Assembly: GCA_034408745.1 (NCBI GenBank) | Contig: JAWXCM010000139.1 | Location: 1 to 9,623 of the forward strand | Source: JAWXCM01 sp034408745 | GTDB lineage: Bacteria; Acidobacteriota; Terriglobia; Bryobacterales; Bryobacteraceae | Length of the DNA: 9,623 nt | Direction of reading: 5' to 3' | Part shown: piece by piece, positions 1-6,897 of the stretch | Layout: every line of letters begins with the position of its first letter | Position numbering within the stretch: position 1 is the stretch's first letter | Translations under genes and position numbers: made by a program | The notes under the pieces: model-generated | Told to the model about the DNA's origin: nothing | Seen by the model: only the letters and a program-made list of their open reading frames with translations | The model's database searches: none

Positions 1-304
1 CGATGGTCGGACGCTCAGACCGGCCGTTGTGCAGGAAAGTCACGTTGATGTGATTGAGTCCGAGCGCGTGCAGGACGGTGGCGTGTACGTCGTGCACGTG
101 GGCCCGATCCTCCACGGCCCGAAGTCCGATTTCGTCGGTTGTGCCGATGACCTGGCCGCCTTTGATGCCTCCGCCCGCCATGAAGATCGTAAAGCCCCAG
201 GGGTTGTGATCACGCCCCTTGCCCTTTTCGTTGAACGGCGTGCGTCCGAACTCGCCGCCCCAGACGACGAGCGTTTCATCAAGGAGTCCGCGGGCTTTGA
301 TCAT
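1..304 (-). pseudogene. DUF1501 protein, C-terminal fragment (runs off left edge)
   Basis: Reading the minus strand from an ATG at 302-304 gives about 101 residues without a stop up to the window edge. They match the C-terminal third of DUF1501 proteins (sulfatase/alkaline-phosphatase-like fold, often secreted, usually beside DUF1553 or DUF1592 cytochrome genes in Planctomycetes and Solibacteres). Visible hallmarks are ARGLLDETLVVWGGEFGRTP, then GRDHNPWGF with the Asp-His pair typical of this fold's metal site, MAGGGIKGG, and VHDVHATVLHALG near the end. About 12 further residues would be expected beyond position 1. The normal N-terminal 300 or so residues are absent: homology begins exactly where a plus-strand GNAT fragment begins, and the frame upstream of the ATG is low-quality antisense of that fragment. 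I therefore call it a truncated remnant. A short protein started at 304 is possible but would lack most of the fold. Family assignment is firm; substrate is unknown for the family. Confidence 0.82.
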
Positions 305-446
305 GGGAGCCGTGGATCGAACGCAACAAGGAAAAGGGCTCGGCAAAGCCCTGCTCTTTGATGCACTCTCGCGCATTGAAGAAGCGGCTGACATCGTCGC
401 TGTCCGGGCCGTGATGGTTCATGCGGTTGACGACGTAGCCCCCTAG
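303..446 (+). pseudogene. GNAT acetyltransferase (TacT-like toxin) fragment
   Basis: Plus-strand translation from 303 gives about 47 residues ending at a TAG at 444-446. The stretch AVDRTQQGKGLGKALLFDAL contains the acetyl-CoA pyrophosphate-binding motif (Q-x-x-G-x-G/A, here QQGKGLG). It is followed by SRIEEAADIVAVRAVMVHAV and DD, which matches the middle of GNAT proteins of the TacT toxin type (AVD...QGQGLG...A...VGVRAVLVHA.D..A). Full-length members are about 160-175 residues, so both ends are missing: everything before the AVDR strand and the final A-x-x-FY-x-x-(F/Y)GF segment. No downstream frame restores it, and no DUF1778-type antitoxin gene precedes it. The open frame extends upstream to 219, but those codons are antisense to the DUF1501 remnant and carry no GNAT homology. 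Most likely a non-functional scrap; the toxin subtype is inferred from similarity alone. Confidence 0.7.
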
Positions 447-496
447 ATAGATAGGCCCCAAATCCTGTCAGAACCAGTTCCCCACGTCACGCAAGG

Positions 497-2107
497 CTAC
501 CGGCCCGGTACCGCAAATTCGTCACCAGGATTCCACTTCGGCAGCACATCACTATTAGCGACATTCAAACCCAGCAAATACCCAAACCGCGCCGCCTGCT
601 CCAGGCTCGCGAAATCCCAGTTTTCATGGAATTCGTCGCTCGGCTGATGGTAGTGATTGGTGTTGTAGTCCCGAAATTCCTGAGCCGCAAAGTCGTCCGC
701 CTTCCCAAACACCCGAGTCCCCAGCGACACCTTGAAAGCCGGAATCCCAATCCTGGCGAGCATAAAATGATCCGACCGATAGAACGAACCCTGCTCCGGA
801 CGGGCATCCGGCGCAACCTCCAGATCAAATCGCCGAGCGGCCTCCTGCACCATCGGCCACATCGTCGTCCGCTCCGCCCCCGTCACCACAACATCCCGAG
901 TCCGCGCCGACGGCTTCAGCGCATCGTAGTTAATGTTGGCCGCGGTCGTATTAGGGGGAAACACCGGATGCGCGGAATAATACTCCGCACCCAGCAACCC
1001 GCTCTCCTCCGCGGTCCAGAACGCAAACACAATCGACCGCTTCGGGCGGTTCGCCATTTGCGCAAACACCCGAGCCTGCTCCAGCACCACACCGCACCCC
1101 GTCGCGTTGTCAATCGCGCCGTTGTAAATCGCGTCGCCCTTCACTGGAATTGCGACTCCAAGGTGATCCCAGTGCGCCGTGAACAGAACCGTCTCGTTCT
1201 TGTGCGCCGCATCGCTGCCTTCAATCCGACCCAGCACATTGCGCGATTCAATCCTGCGCAGCGTCGACCGGAGCTCGCCCTTCAGCCGGGCACCCAGTGG
1301 AATCGGCCGGAAATTCGGCGAATCGGCCGCCTTCAGCAACTCGGCAACGGAATGCCCTGCCAGAGCCAGCAGCCTGGCGCCCGCCTCCCCGGTGACCCAC
1401 GCAGCCAGCGACAGTGCATGTTTTCCAGGCTCCCGAAGCAACTGCGGGCTCTCTTTCCCCCAGGAATTGCGCACCACCTCCCAGCCATAACCGGCCGTCG
1501 GAGTCGTGTGAATGATGATGCAACCGGCTGCACCCTGCCGGGCCGCCTCCTCAAACTTATAGGTCCACCGGCCCGCATAAGTGAGAGTGCGACCCTTAAA
1601 AACCGCCGGATTGTCGGGCTGCGGCTCGTTCGTAAACAGAACCACAATCTTGCCCTTTACGTCGACGCCCTTGTAGTCGTCCCACTTCTCGCCCGCCGAC
1701 ACGATCCCGTGGCCTACGAAAACCAGGTCGGCATCCAGCCGAACCACCGCTTCCTGCACATTAGCCGTGCCGACAAAATCGTTCAGGAAAGTCAGCGGGA
1801 CCGATTTCCCACCCTTCGACACCGTTAGAGTCGACTCCGGGAGAGTCGTCATGCCGACCATCGGCACCGTCTGAAACCAGGTGCCTCTGTCGCCGGCTGG
1901 CCGGACCCCGTAACCCGCCAGCGTCGCGGCAAGGTACTCCTCGGCCAGCTGACCCCCGCGTTGCCCCACGCCGCGCCCCTCCAGCAAGTCGCTGGAAAGA
2001 AAGCGCACGTGAGCCTTTATTCGCTCGCCCGAGAGGTCCGCCTGCCCAAAAGCCAGCGATCCTATGGCAACCACCCCAATCCCGATCAAGTTAGAGGAGA
2101 TACGCAT
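497..2107 (-). CDS. Secreted M28-family zinc aminopeptidase with PA domain
   Basis: A 536-residue exported metallopeptidase that should remove N-terminal residues from peptides outside the cytoplasm. The chosen start gives a signal peptide (MRISSNLIGIGVVAIGSLAF, then GQA, cleavage about residue 21-22). The frame is open to 2185, but those extra 26 residues overlap cysD and would bury the signal. A PA (protease-associated) insert spans roughly 125-240 (VGHGIVSAGEKWDDYKGVDV, AARQGAAGCIIIH). The M28 catalytic domain, about 290-515, keeps all expected ligands: H312 in AHWDHLG, D333 in GAIDNATGCG, catalytic E367 and ligand E368 in TAEESGLLGA, D395 in NINYDA, and H487 in HYHQPSDEF. No interruptions are seen. 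No good Shine-Dalgarno lies at standard distance: AGGAAA is 17 nt from the ATG. The gene is divergent from cysD with only 33 bp between start codons. Precise substrate cannot be read from sequence. Confidence 0.93.
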   Translation of the reverse strand: MRISSNLIGIGVVAIGSLAFGQADLSGERIKAHVRFLSSDLLEGRGVGQRGGQLAEEYLAATLAGYGVRPAGDRGTWFQTVPMVGMTTLPESTLTVSKGGKSVPLTFLNDFVGTANVQEAVVRLDADLVFVGHGIVSAGEKWDDYKGVDVKGKIVVLFTNEPQPDNPAVFKGRTLTYAGRWTYKFEEAARQGAAGCIIIHTTPTAGYGWEVVRNSWGKESPQLLREPGKHALSLAAWVTGEAGARLLALAGHSVAELLKAADSPNFRPIPLGARLKGELRSTLRRIESRNVLGRIEGSDAAHKNETVLFTAHWDHLGVAIPVKGDAIYNGAIDNATGCGVVLEQARVFAQMANRPKRSIVFAFWTAEESGLLGAEYYSAHPVFPPNTTAANINYDALKPSARTRDVVVTGAERTTMWPMVQEAARRFDLEVAPDARPEQGSFYRSDHFMLARIGIPAFKVSLGTRVFGKADDFAAQEFRDYNTNHYHQPSDEFHENWDFASLEQAARFGYLLGLNVANSDVLPKWNPGDEFAVPGR

Positions 2108-2140
2108 GTTATTCTGAAGCCTGATTTCCTCGAACGTACC

Positions 2141-3067
2141 ATGACGAGCGTAGCTGCTGAACCGACATCCTCCACCCTTACCCATCTCAGGGCACTAGAA
2201 GCGGAGAGCATCCACATCATTCGTGAGGTTGCGGCGGAATTCGCCAAACCGGTGATGCTCTACTCCATCGGTAAGGACTCTTCCGTCATGCTCCGGCTGG
2301 CGCAGAAGGCCTTCTACCCAGGTCCGCTGCCGTTCCCGCTGATGCACATCGACACCCGGTATAAGTTTCGCGAAATGATCGAATTCCGCGACTCGTACAC
2401 AAAGAGCATCGGGGCCGATCTCATCGTCTGGGCTAATGACGAAGCCATCGCCAACGGCGCCAACCCGTTCAACCTCGGCACCCAGAAATGCTGCGCGATT
2501 CTGAAGACCGGCAACCTGCTCGGCGGACTCTCGCACCACGGCTTTGACGCCGCGTTCGGCGGAGCCCGCCGCGATGAAGAAAAATCCCGCGCCAAGGAAC
2601 GAATTTACTCCTTCCGCGACAAATTTAGCCAGTGGGATCCTCGAAATCAACGCCCGGAATTGTGGAATATCTACAACGCGCGCATCGATAAAGGCGAATC
2701 CATCCGCGTATTCCCGCTCTCCAACTGGACCGAGCTCGACGTCTGGCAGTACATCGCCCTCGAAAACATCCCCATCGTTCCGCTCTACTTCGCGAAAGAG
2801 CGGGAGGTGGTCGTACGCGGCGAAAGCCTCATTCCGCTCGAGCACAAACCGCCCCTCGCTCCCTTTGAAAAGCCCGAAATGGTGATGTGCCGTATGCGTT
2901 CCCTCGGCTGCACCTACTGCACCGGAGCCATACGCTCCACCGCGACCACAGTCGAAGAAATCATCGAAGAATTATTCCTCGCCCGAAAATCGGAACGCGA
3001 AAATCGTGTCATCGATCACGACACCGAAGGCTCGATGGAAATTAAAAAACGCGAAGGATATTTCTAA
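2141..3067 (+). CDS. cysD: Sulfate adenylyltransferase small subunit CysD
   Basis: Catalytic subunit of ATP sulfurylase (ATP + sulfate to APS + PPi), working with the CysN GTPase in the cytoplasm. The 308 residues are close to E. coli CysD (302). Visible family blocks are LTHLRALEAESIHIIREVAA (14-33), the PP-loop SIGKDSS (42-48), FDAAFGGARRDEEKSRAKER (135-154), WDPRNQRPELWNIYNARIDK, VFPLSNWTELDVWQYI, and the conserved tail GSMEIKKREGYF. The start ATG at 2141 fits the family N-terminus; the frame continues upstream, but that region is antisense to the peptidase gene. No clear SD precedes it. Odd feature: C117-C118 (TQKCCAILKT) and C257-x-x-C260 (SLGCTYCTGAI), where E. coli has H-T and CWPL. 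This copies the four-cysteine pattern of the [4Fe-4S] site in APS reductases, members of the same superfamily. Cluster binding is inference. It is followed after 1 nt by cysN. Confidence 0.97.
   Translation: MTSVAAEPTSSTLTHLRALEAESIHIIREVAAEFAKPVMLYSIGKDSSVMLRLAQKAFYPGPLPFPLMHIDTRYKFREMIEFRDSYTKSIGADLIVWANDEAIANGANPFNLGTQKCCAILKTGNLLGGLSHHGFDAAFGGARRDEEKSRAKERIYSFRDKFSQWDPRNQRPELWNIYNARIDKGESIRVFPLSNWTELDVWQYIALENIPIVPLYFAKEREVVVRGESLIPLEHKPPLAPFEKPEMVMCRMRSLGCTYCTGAIRSTATTVEEIIEELFLARKSERENRVIDHDTEGSMEIKKREGYF
3053..3058 (+). promoter_or_regulatory. Ribosome binding site of cysN inside the end of cysD
   Basis: GAAGGA lies within the last cysD codons, 10 nt before the cysN ATG at 3069. The cysD stop (TAA, 3065-3067) and the cysN start are separated by one base, so translation of the two subunits is probably coupled. 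This also fixes the cysN start; the frame is open further upstream to 3006, but that part overlaps conserved cysD coding sequence. Confidence 0.6.
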
Positions 3068-3068
3068 T

Positions 3069-4808
3069 ATGCCTTCCGCCCCGGCCACCATTCAAAGCTT
3101 CATTGAGCAGGAGTTGCAAAAGGAACTCCTCCGCTTCACTACCGCCGGCAGCGTCGACGACGGCAAGTCGACCCTTATCGGCCGCCTGCTCTACGATTCC
3201 AAAGGCGTCTACGAGGACCAGATCGCCTCTGTCCGCAAAGCGTCGGTAAACCGCAACGCCGGACCCATCGACTTCTCGCTCCTCACGGACGGTCTGCGTG
3301 CCGAGCGTGAACAAGGCATCACCATCGATGTGGCGTATCGCTACTTTTCCACGCCGAAGCGCAAGTTCATCATCGCCGACACGCCCGGCCACGAACAGTA
3401 CACGCGCAACATGGCCACTGGTGCGTCCACCGCGCAACTCGCCATCGTGCTCGTCGATGCGCGAAAAGGCGTGCTCCCGCAGTCGCGACGCCACGCCTAC
3501 ATTGCCTCGCTCCTCGGGATCCCCAACGTCATCGTCGCCGTCAACAAGATGGACCTTGTCGACTACTCAGCCGATATTTTCGCCGAAATCTGCAAGGAAT
3601 TCGGCGAGTTCGTCAAAGACCTCGGCATCCAGCGCCTTTACAACATCCCGATCAGCGCGCTCGAAGGCGACAACGTAGTCACCGAAAGCCCGAAGACGCC
3701 CTGGTACCGCGGCGGCAGCCTCCTCCACATCCTCGAAACGGTGCCTCTGAAGCTCGACCACGAATTCGAGTCGATGCGCTTCCCCGTACAGTACGTCATC
3801 CGCCCCACCCTCGACTTCCGGGGCTACGCCGGACAGGTCGCCGCAGGCATCGTTCGGCAGGGCGACTCCATCATGGTGCTGCCTTCCGGCCGGACCACAA
3901 AGGTGAAAGAGATCGTCACTTTCGACGGCCCTCTCGAATCGGCTCACCTCGGCCAGTCCGTCACCATCACGCTCGAACAGGAAATCGACATCAGCCGCGG
4001 CGACATGCTCGTCCACCCCGACGCCATGCCGCACGTCTCCCGGCGCTTCGAGGCCGACGTCGTGTGGATGCAGGCCACGCCGCTCCAGCCCGACACGCCG
4101 TACCTGATCAAGCACACCTCGCAACAAATCCCGGCTACCGTGTCTGAGATCCTTTGGCGAACCAGCGTCCAGGACCTCGCCCACCTCCCTGCGGAAAAGC
4201 TCGAACTCAACGAAATCGGGCGTGTTCGCATCGAAACTCGCAAGCCGCTGTTCTTCGATCCGTATCGCCGCAGCCGCGGTACCGGCAGCTTTATCCTCAT
4301 CGATCCTCTGACCAACCTCACGGTCGGCGCCGGCATGATCGCCGAACGCGACCGCCGCGAGGAACGCCGCCGCACGCAACTGCTGGAGGGGATCGACTTT
4401 GAGAGCAGCCGTCTCACTCCGGCCGAGCGCTGGGAACGAATCGGCCACCGTCCCGTGACCGTGTGGCTCACCGCCCGGCGCACCCTCGCCTACTCGCTGG
4501 AACGCGAGCTGTTCGACCGCGGCTGCATGGTTCACGTTCTGGCGGACGAGTTCGAAAACCACATGCTCGCCGACCTCGCCCGTATGTCGAACGCCGCTGG
4601 CCTAATCACCATCTGCTGCCCGGCTTCGGACGACGCGCAGACGCGTGAAGACGCCCGCAACGTCATCGGCTCCGACGCCTTTGTTGAACTCGATCCGGCC
4701 TCACTCGCGTCGGCCGACGAGACAGCGGTTTTGCAGATCACCGCCATCCTCGAACAGCGTGGTTTTGTCGGCGCCGATGAGCGCGGGATTGACGGCGAAG
4801 GTATTTAA
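3069..4808 (+). CDS. cysN: Sulfate adenylyltransferase GTPase subunit CysN with degenerate CysC-like C-terminal domain
   Basis: Regulatory GTPase of ATP sulfurylase; GTP hydrolysis drives APS formation by CysD. Of 579 residues, about 1-430 are an EF-Tu-like CysN: P-loop GSVDDGKS (27-34), switch region EQGITIDVAYRYF (from 81), DTPGHEQYTRNMATGAS (104-120), NKMD (159-162), SALEG (196-200), then two beta-barrel domains ending at LTNLTVGAGMIAE. E. coli CysN is 475 residues; here about 135 more follow. Residues about 446-565 resemble an APS kinase (CysC) as in CysNC fusions: RPVTVWLTARRTLAYSLERE parallels the CysC strand, P-loop and helix, VHVLADEFENHML parallels the DGDNxRHGL region, and NAAGLITICCPAS parallels the DAGLIVLVSFISP strand. 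But the P-loop GLSGxGKS is reduced to ARR, DGDxxR is replaced, and the DRxENIRR segment is absent. A working kinase is therefore very unlikely. The GTPase part looks fully functional. Confidence 0.96.
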   Translation: MPSAPATIQSFIEQELQKELLRFTTAGSVDDGKSTLIGRLLYDSKGVYEDQIASVRKASVNRNAGPIDFSLLTDGLRAEREQGITIDVAYRYFSTPKRKFIIADTPGHEQYTRNMATGASTAQLAIVLVDARKGVLPQSRRHAYIASLLGIPNVIVAVNKMDLVDYSADIFAEICKEFGEFVKDLGIQRLYNIPISALEGDNVVTESPKTPWYRGGSLLHILETVPLKLDHEFESMRFPVQYVIRPTLDFRGYAGQVAAGIVRQGDSIMVLPSGRTTKVKEIVTFDGPLESAHLGQSVTITLEQEIDISRGDMLVHPDAMPHVSRRFEADVVWMQATPLQPDTPYLIKHTSQQIPATVSEILWRTSVQDLAHLPAEKLELNEIGRVRIETRKPLFFDPYRRSRGTGSFILIDPLTNLTVGAGMIAERDRREERRRTQLLEGIDFESSRLTPAERWERIGHRPVTVWLTARRTLAYSLERELFDRGCMVHVLADEFENHMLADLARMSNAAGLITICCPASDDAQTREDARNVIGSDAFVELDPASLASADETAVLQITAILEQRGFVGADERGIDGEGI

Positions 4809-4892
4809 CCTCGCGTAACTAACTGTGATTAGTGAGTATTCCGGGCCTTAGCAGGGAAACATATCCGGAGCGTGGCTGATCCATGGTTCGGT

Positions 4893-6506
4893 ATGTCTTA
4901 CTCTCGCCTTCTCTGGATACTTACGTGCTTCGCAGCAACCTGCGCCGCACAATGCACGGTAACGTTTCAAAGTAACGCTCTAAGCGCTACCGGCGCGGGC
5001 AGAGCCGGTGCTCTGACCTATACCGTCAACGACGCGTCCTGTTATGGAAGCCCGGTCACCTCGAACGCAACCTGGATCGTGTTCGCTCAGGAAGGCACCG
5101 GCATTGGGCAGACCACCACGCTCAATTCCAGCGGCGTGCTGCGCTACTACGTCCTGCCCAATGCCACCAACCTGAATCGCATCAATTCCTTCTTCTCACT
5201 CAACCAGGTGGTCACCATGACACAGGCACCGGGCACTCTCACCGATCCCGCCGTGCTGAGCGTATCCGTCCCCCGATATGCGGTCTCAGGCAAAACCGTC
5301 GAAGCCATAGCCACCGTTACCAACCGCGGAACCGCGACAACCTTCAACTTTGAGGTGCGCTTCTTCTGGTCCACCGACCCAACCATCACCACCGCGGACG
5401 TGAACACCGGAGTTTCCTGTAACGCCACCCTGTCCGCGTTCGCCGACTACCGCTGCCCAGGTCAGGTGATGCCGCCGCCCGCCTTCGGAGCCACTTACTA
5501 TCTCGGTGCACTCATTACCGACCCAACAGACACCAATACATCGAATAACACCGGAATTGCCGCCAACCAGGTAATCGTAACCGCGCCCTGCGCCAGCCTC
5601 GACACCACGCCCATCGCCGCCGGACCCGATGGCGCCAGCGGCATCCTGAACGTGACCGCGCCAGCCAACTGTTCCTGGTCTGTGTTCAACTCGCTGCCAG
5701 CCGGAGTCCAGCAGATGATCCAGGGCTTCCCCGAAACCGGGACCGGCAATGGACAGGTTTTCTACACCATTTATCCGAATTTTCGCAACCTGGTCCGAAC
5801 CGGAACGCTGAACGTCGGCGGCAACCCGGTCACGGTCAACCAGTCCCCCGACCCGAACACCACCGTCGCCCGCTACATCCGCCTGCTCTACTTCACCTTC
5901 CTCGGACGCCTCCCCGGCACCGACGAGATCGCCGGTCAGTCTCCGTTTGCGCAGACTTCCGCCGACCGAGCAACGCTCGCCAACTTCCTCCTCAGCACCG
6001 CCGAGTTCAATGGCAAGTCGCGCTTCGTCGCCGGACTCTACGTCGGTCTCCTGAACCGTGACGCCGAGTTCCCCGGCTTCCTGTTCCAGCGCAACGCAAT
6101 GACCTCCGGCGGCGTGTCGGCTCAGCAGCTGGTGAGCAACTTCCTCAACTCGGCCGAGTACCAGCTTCGCTTCGGCAGCCCGGATAACGCCGAGTTCGTC
6201 CGCCTCCTCTACCGCAATATCCTGCTCCGCGAAGCCAGCCCGGATGAGGTCGCTTTCCAGGCGAACGCCCTGAACACCGGCACCACCCGCGTCGACATGG
6301 CAACCAACTTCCTGAACACCGCTGAATTCCGTCAGGGCACAGGACCCCGTCTGATCTCCTTCCTGATCACGGCAGGCCTCTACACCCGCGATCCATTCAC
6401 CGGCGAACGGCAGCGACTCACCGACCAACTCGGGTCCAGTTTCCCGACGAAAGACATCATCAGCGTGATCTTCGCCACACCCGAGTTCACCAGCCAGGTC
6501 GAATAA
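4893..6506 (+). CDS. Secreted BACON/CARDB-like protein with C-terminal DUF4214 repeats
   Basis: A 537-residue exported protein. MSYSRLLWILTCFAATCAA is a clear signal peptide with cleavage before QCTV. A GTG at 4872 would add MADPWFG; GGAG at 4867-4870 is too close to that GTG and too far from the ATG, so the start is uncertain. About 20-113 is a BACON-like beta domain (TWIVFAQEGTGIGQ, ending VTMTQAPG). About 117-222 resembles CARDB (DPAVLSVSVPRYAVSGKTVE, NRGTATTFNFEVRFFWSTDP, GALITDPTDTNTSNN). About 233-317 is a second BACON-like unit (NCSWSVFNSLPAG, GTGNGQVFYTIYPN, VTVNQSPD). About 325-535 is DUF4214, with repeated helical units around RLLYFTFLGR, GLYVGLLNRD and RLLYRNILLREASPDE, each followed by an F-L-x-(S/T)-x-E-(F/Y) motif (STAEF, NSAEY, NTAEF, then ATPEF). 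Such proteins are usually surface or secreted, and the domains are thought to be adhesive or structural. No catalytic motif is seen. It is separated from cysN by an 84-bp gap; a role linked to sulfate assimilation is not suggested. Confidence 0.86.
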   Translation: MSYSRLLWILTCFAATCAAQCTVTFQSNALSATGAGRAGALTYTVNDASCYGSPVTSNATWIVFAQEGTGIGQTTTLNSSGVLRYYVLPNATNLNRINSFFSLNQVVTMTQAPGTLTDPAVLSVSVPRYAVSGKTVEAIATVTNRGTATTFNFEVRFFWSTDPTITTADVNTGVSCNATLSAFADYRCPGQVMPPPAFGATYYLGALITDPTDTNTSNNTGIAANQVIVTAPCASLDTTPIAAGPDGASGILNVTAPANCSWSVFNSLPAGVQQMIQGFPETGTGNGQVFYTIYPNFRNLVRTGTLNVGGNPVTVNQSPDPNTTVARYIRLLYFTFLGRLPGTDEIAGQSPFAQTSADRATLANFLLSTAEFNGKSRFVAGLYVGLLNRDAEFPGFLFQRNAMTSGGVSAQQLVSNFLNSAEYQLRFGSPDNAEFVRLLYRNILLREASPDEVAFQANALNTGTTRVDMATNFLNTAEFRQGTGPRLISFLITAGLYTRDPFTGERQRLTDQLGSSFPTKDIISVIFATPEFTSQVE

Positions 6507-6554
6507 GTGCCGATTTTAGAAATCTTTTAGAACTATTTTGGACGTTGTCTCCTT

Positions 6555-6599
6555 GTGCGGCGGACTGCGCGGGCATAAAGTAAGCGCAGTTCGCCGTGC
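6555..6599. repeat. Strong inverted repeat / hairpin after the DUF4214 gene
   Basis: CGGCGGACTGCGC (6558-6570) pairs with GCGCAGTTCGCCG (6584-6596) over 13 positions with one G-T wobble. Three more outer pairs, two of them wobbles, are possible. The loop is 13 nt. It begins 49 nt after the stop at 6506 and overlaps the first codon of the following CE12 remnant. No T-run follows on either strand, so it is not a classical intrinsic terminator; it may still be a transcript-end structure for the upstream gene or a leftover regulatory palindrome. Confidence 0.55.
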
Positions 6600-6897
6600 T
6601 ATTTCTTCCACTCCTGATCACACTGCTCGTCCCTGAAGGCAACCACCGCGTAACAGTAGGGCTCGGAGACGACACCGAAGCCGCGGAAACCACCGTCACC
6701 GCCGAAGTCCGCCGCCTTTACCTCGGCCGCGTCCGAACCGGTTCCGGCGATTCGCTCACACGAACCTTCCTCGTCAACGTCCGGCTCAAGGACCGTGAGA
6801 AAACTATGGAAGCCGAATCGTGGGACGACAAACTGACCATCCGCTGGGATGGCAAAGTCCGGTCGGTCAAGTCCGAGGCGGGAAAGTGGCCACAAGA
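6596..6897 (+). pseudogene. CE12 rhamnogalacturonan acetylesterase, N-terminal domain fragment
   Basis: The frame opens with a GTG at 6596 and stays open to a TGA at 6947-6949, but recognisable homology ends near 6860-6895. VPEGNHRVTVGLGDDTEAAE, TTVTAEVRRLYLGRV, SLTRTFLVNVRL and SWDDKLTIRWDGK match the beta-sandwich domain that precedes the SGNH esterase core in bacterial two-domain rhamnogalacturonan acetylesterases (pectin side-chain deacetylation, secreted). The first 11 residues, MLFLPLLITLL, look like part of a signal peptide joined straight to VPEGNHRV, so roughly 40-60 residues at the domain start seem missing; the size is estimated from memory of the family. The SGNH core that should follow (GDS block, block II Gly, GxND block) is absent. 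Instead, C-terminal CE12 sequence follows in another frame. No SD precedes the GTG. Family recognition is good; function is lost. Confidence 0.75.

Noticed and set aside
303..446. A working toxin-antitoxin module
   Set aside because: The GNAT part is cut at both ends and no antitoxin gene is present.
279..461. Minus-strand open frame of 60 codons at the left end
   Set aside because: It is the antisense of the GNAT fragment, whose plus-strand reading has the acetyl-CoA loop motif; the minus reading matches nothing I know.
626..1828. Long plus-strand open frame (400 codons) antisense to the M28 peptidase
   Set aside because: It is rich in Arg, Pro and His with no known motif, typical of the opposite strand of a high-GC gene, and the peptidase on the other strand has all its catalytic residues.
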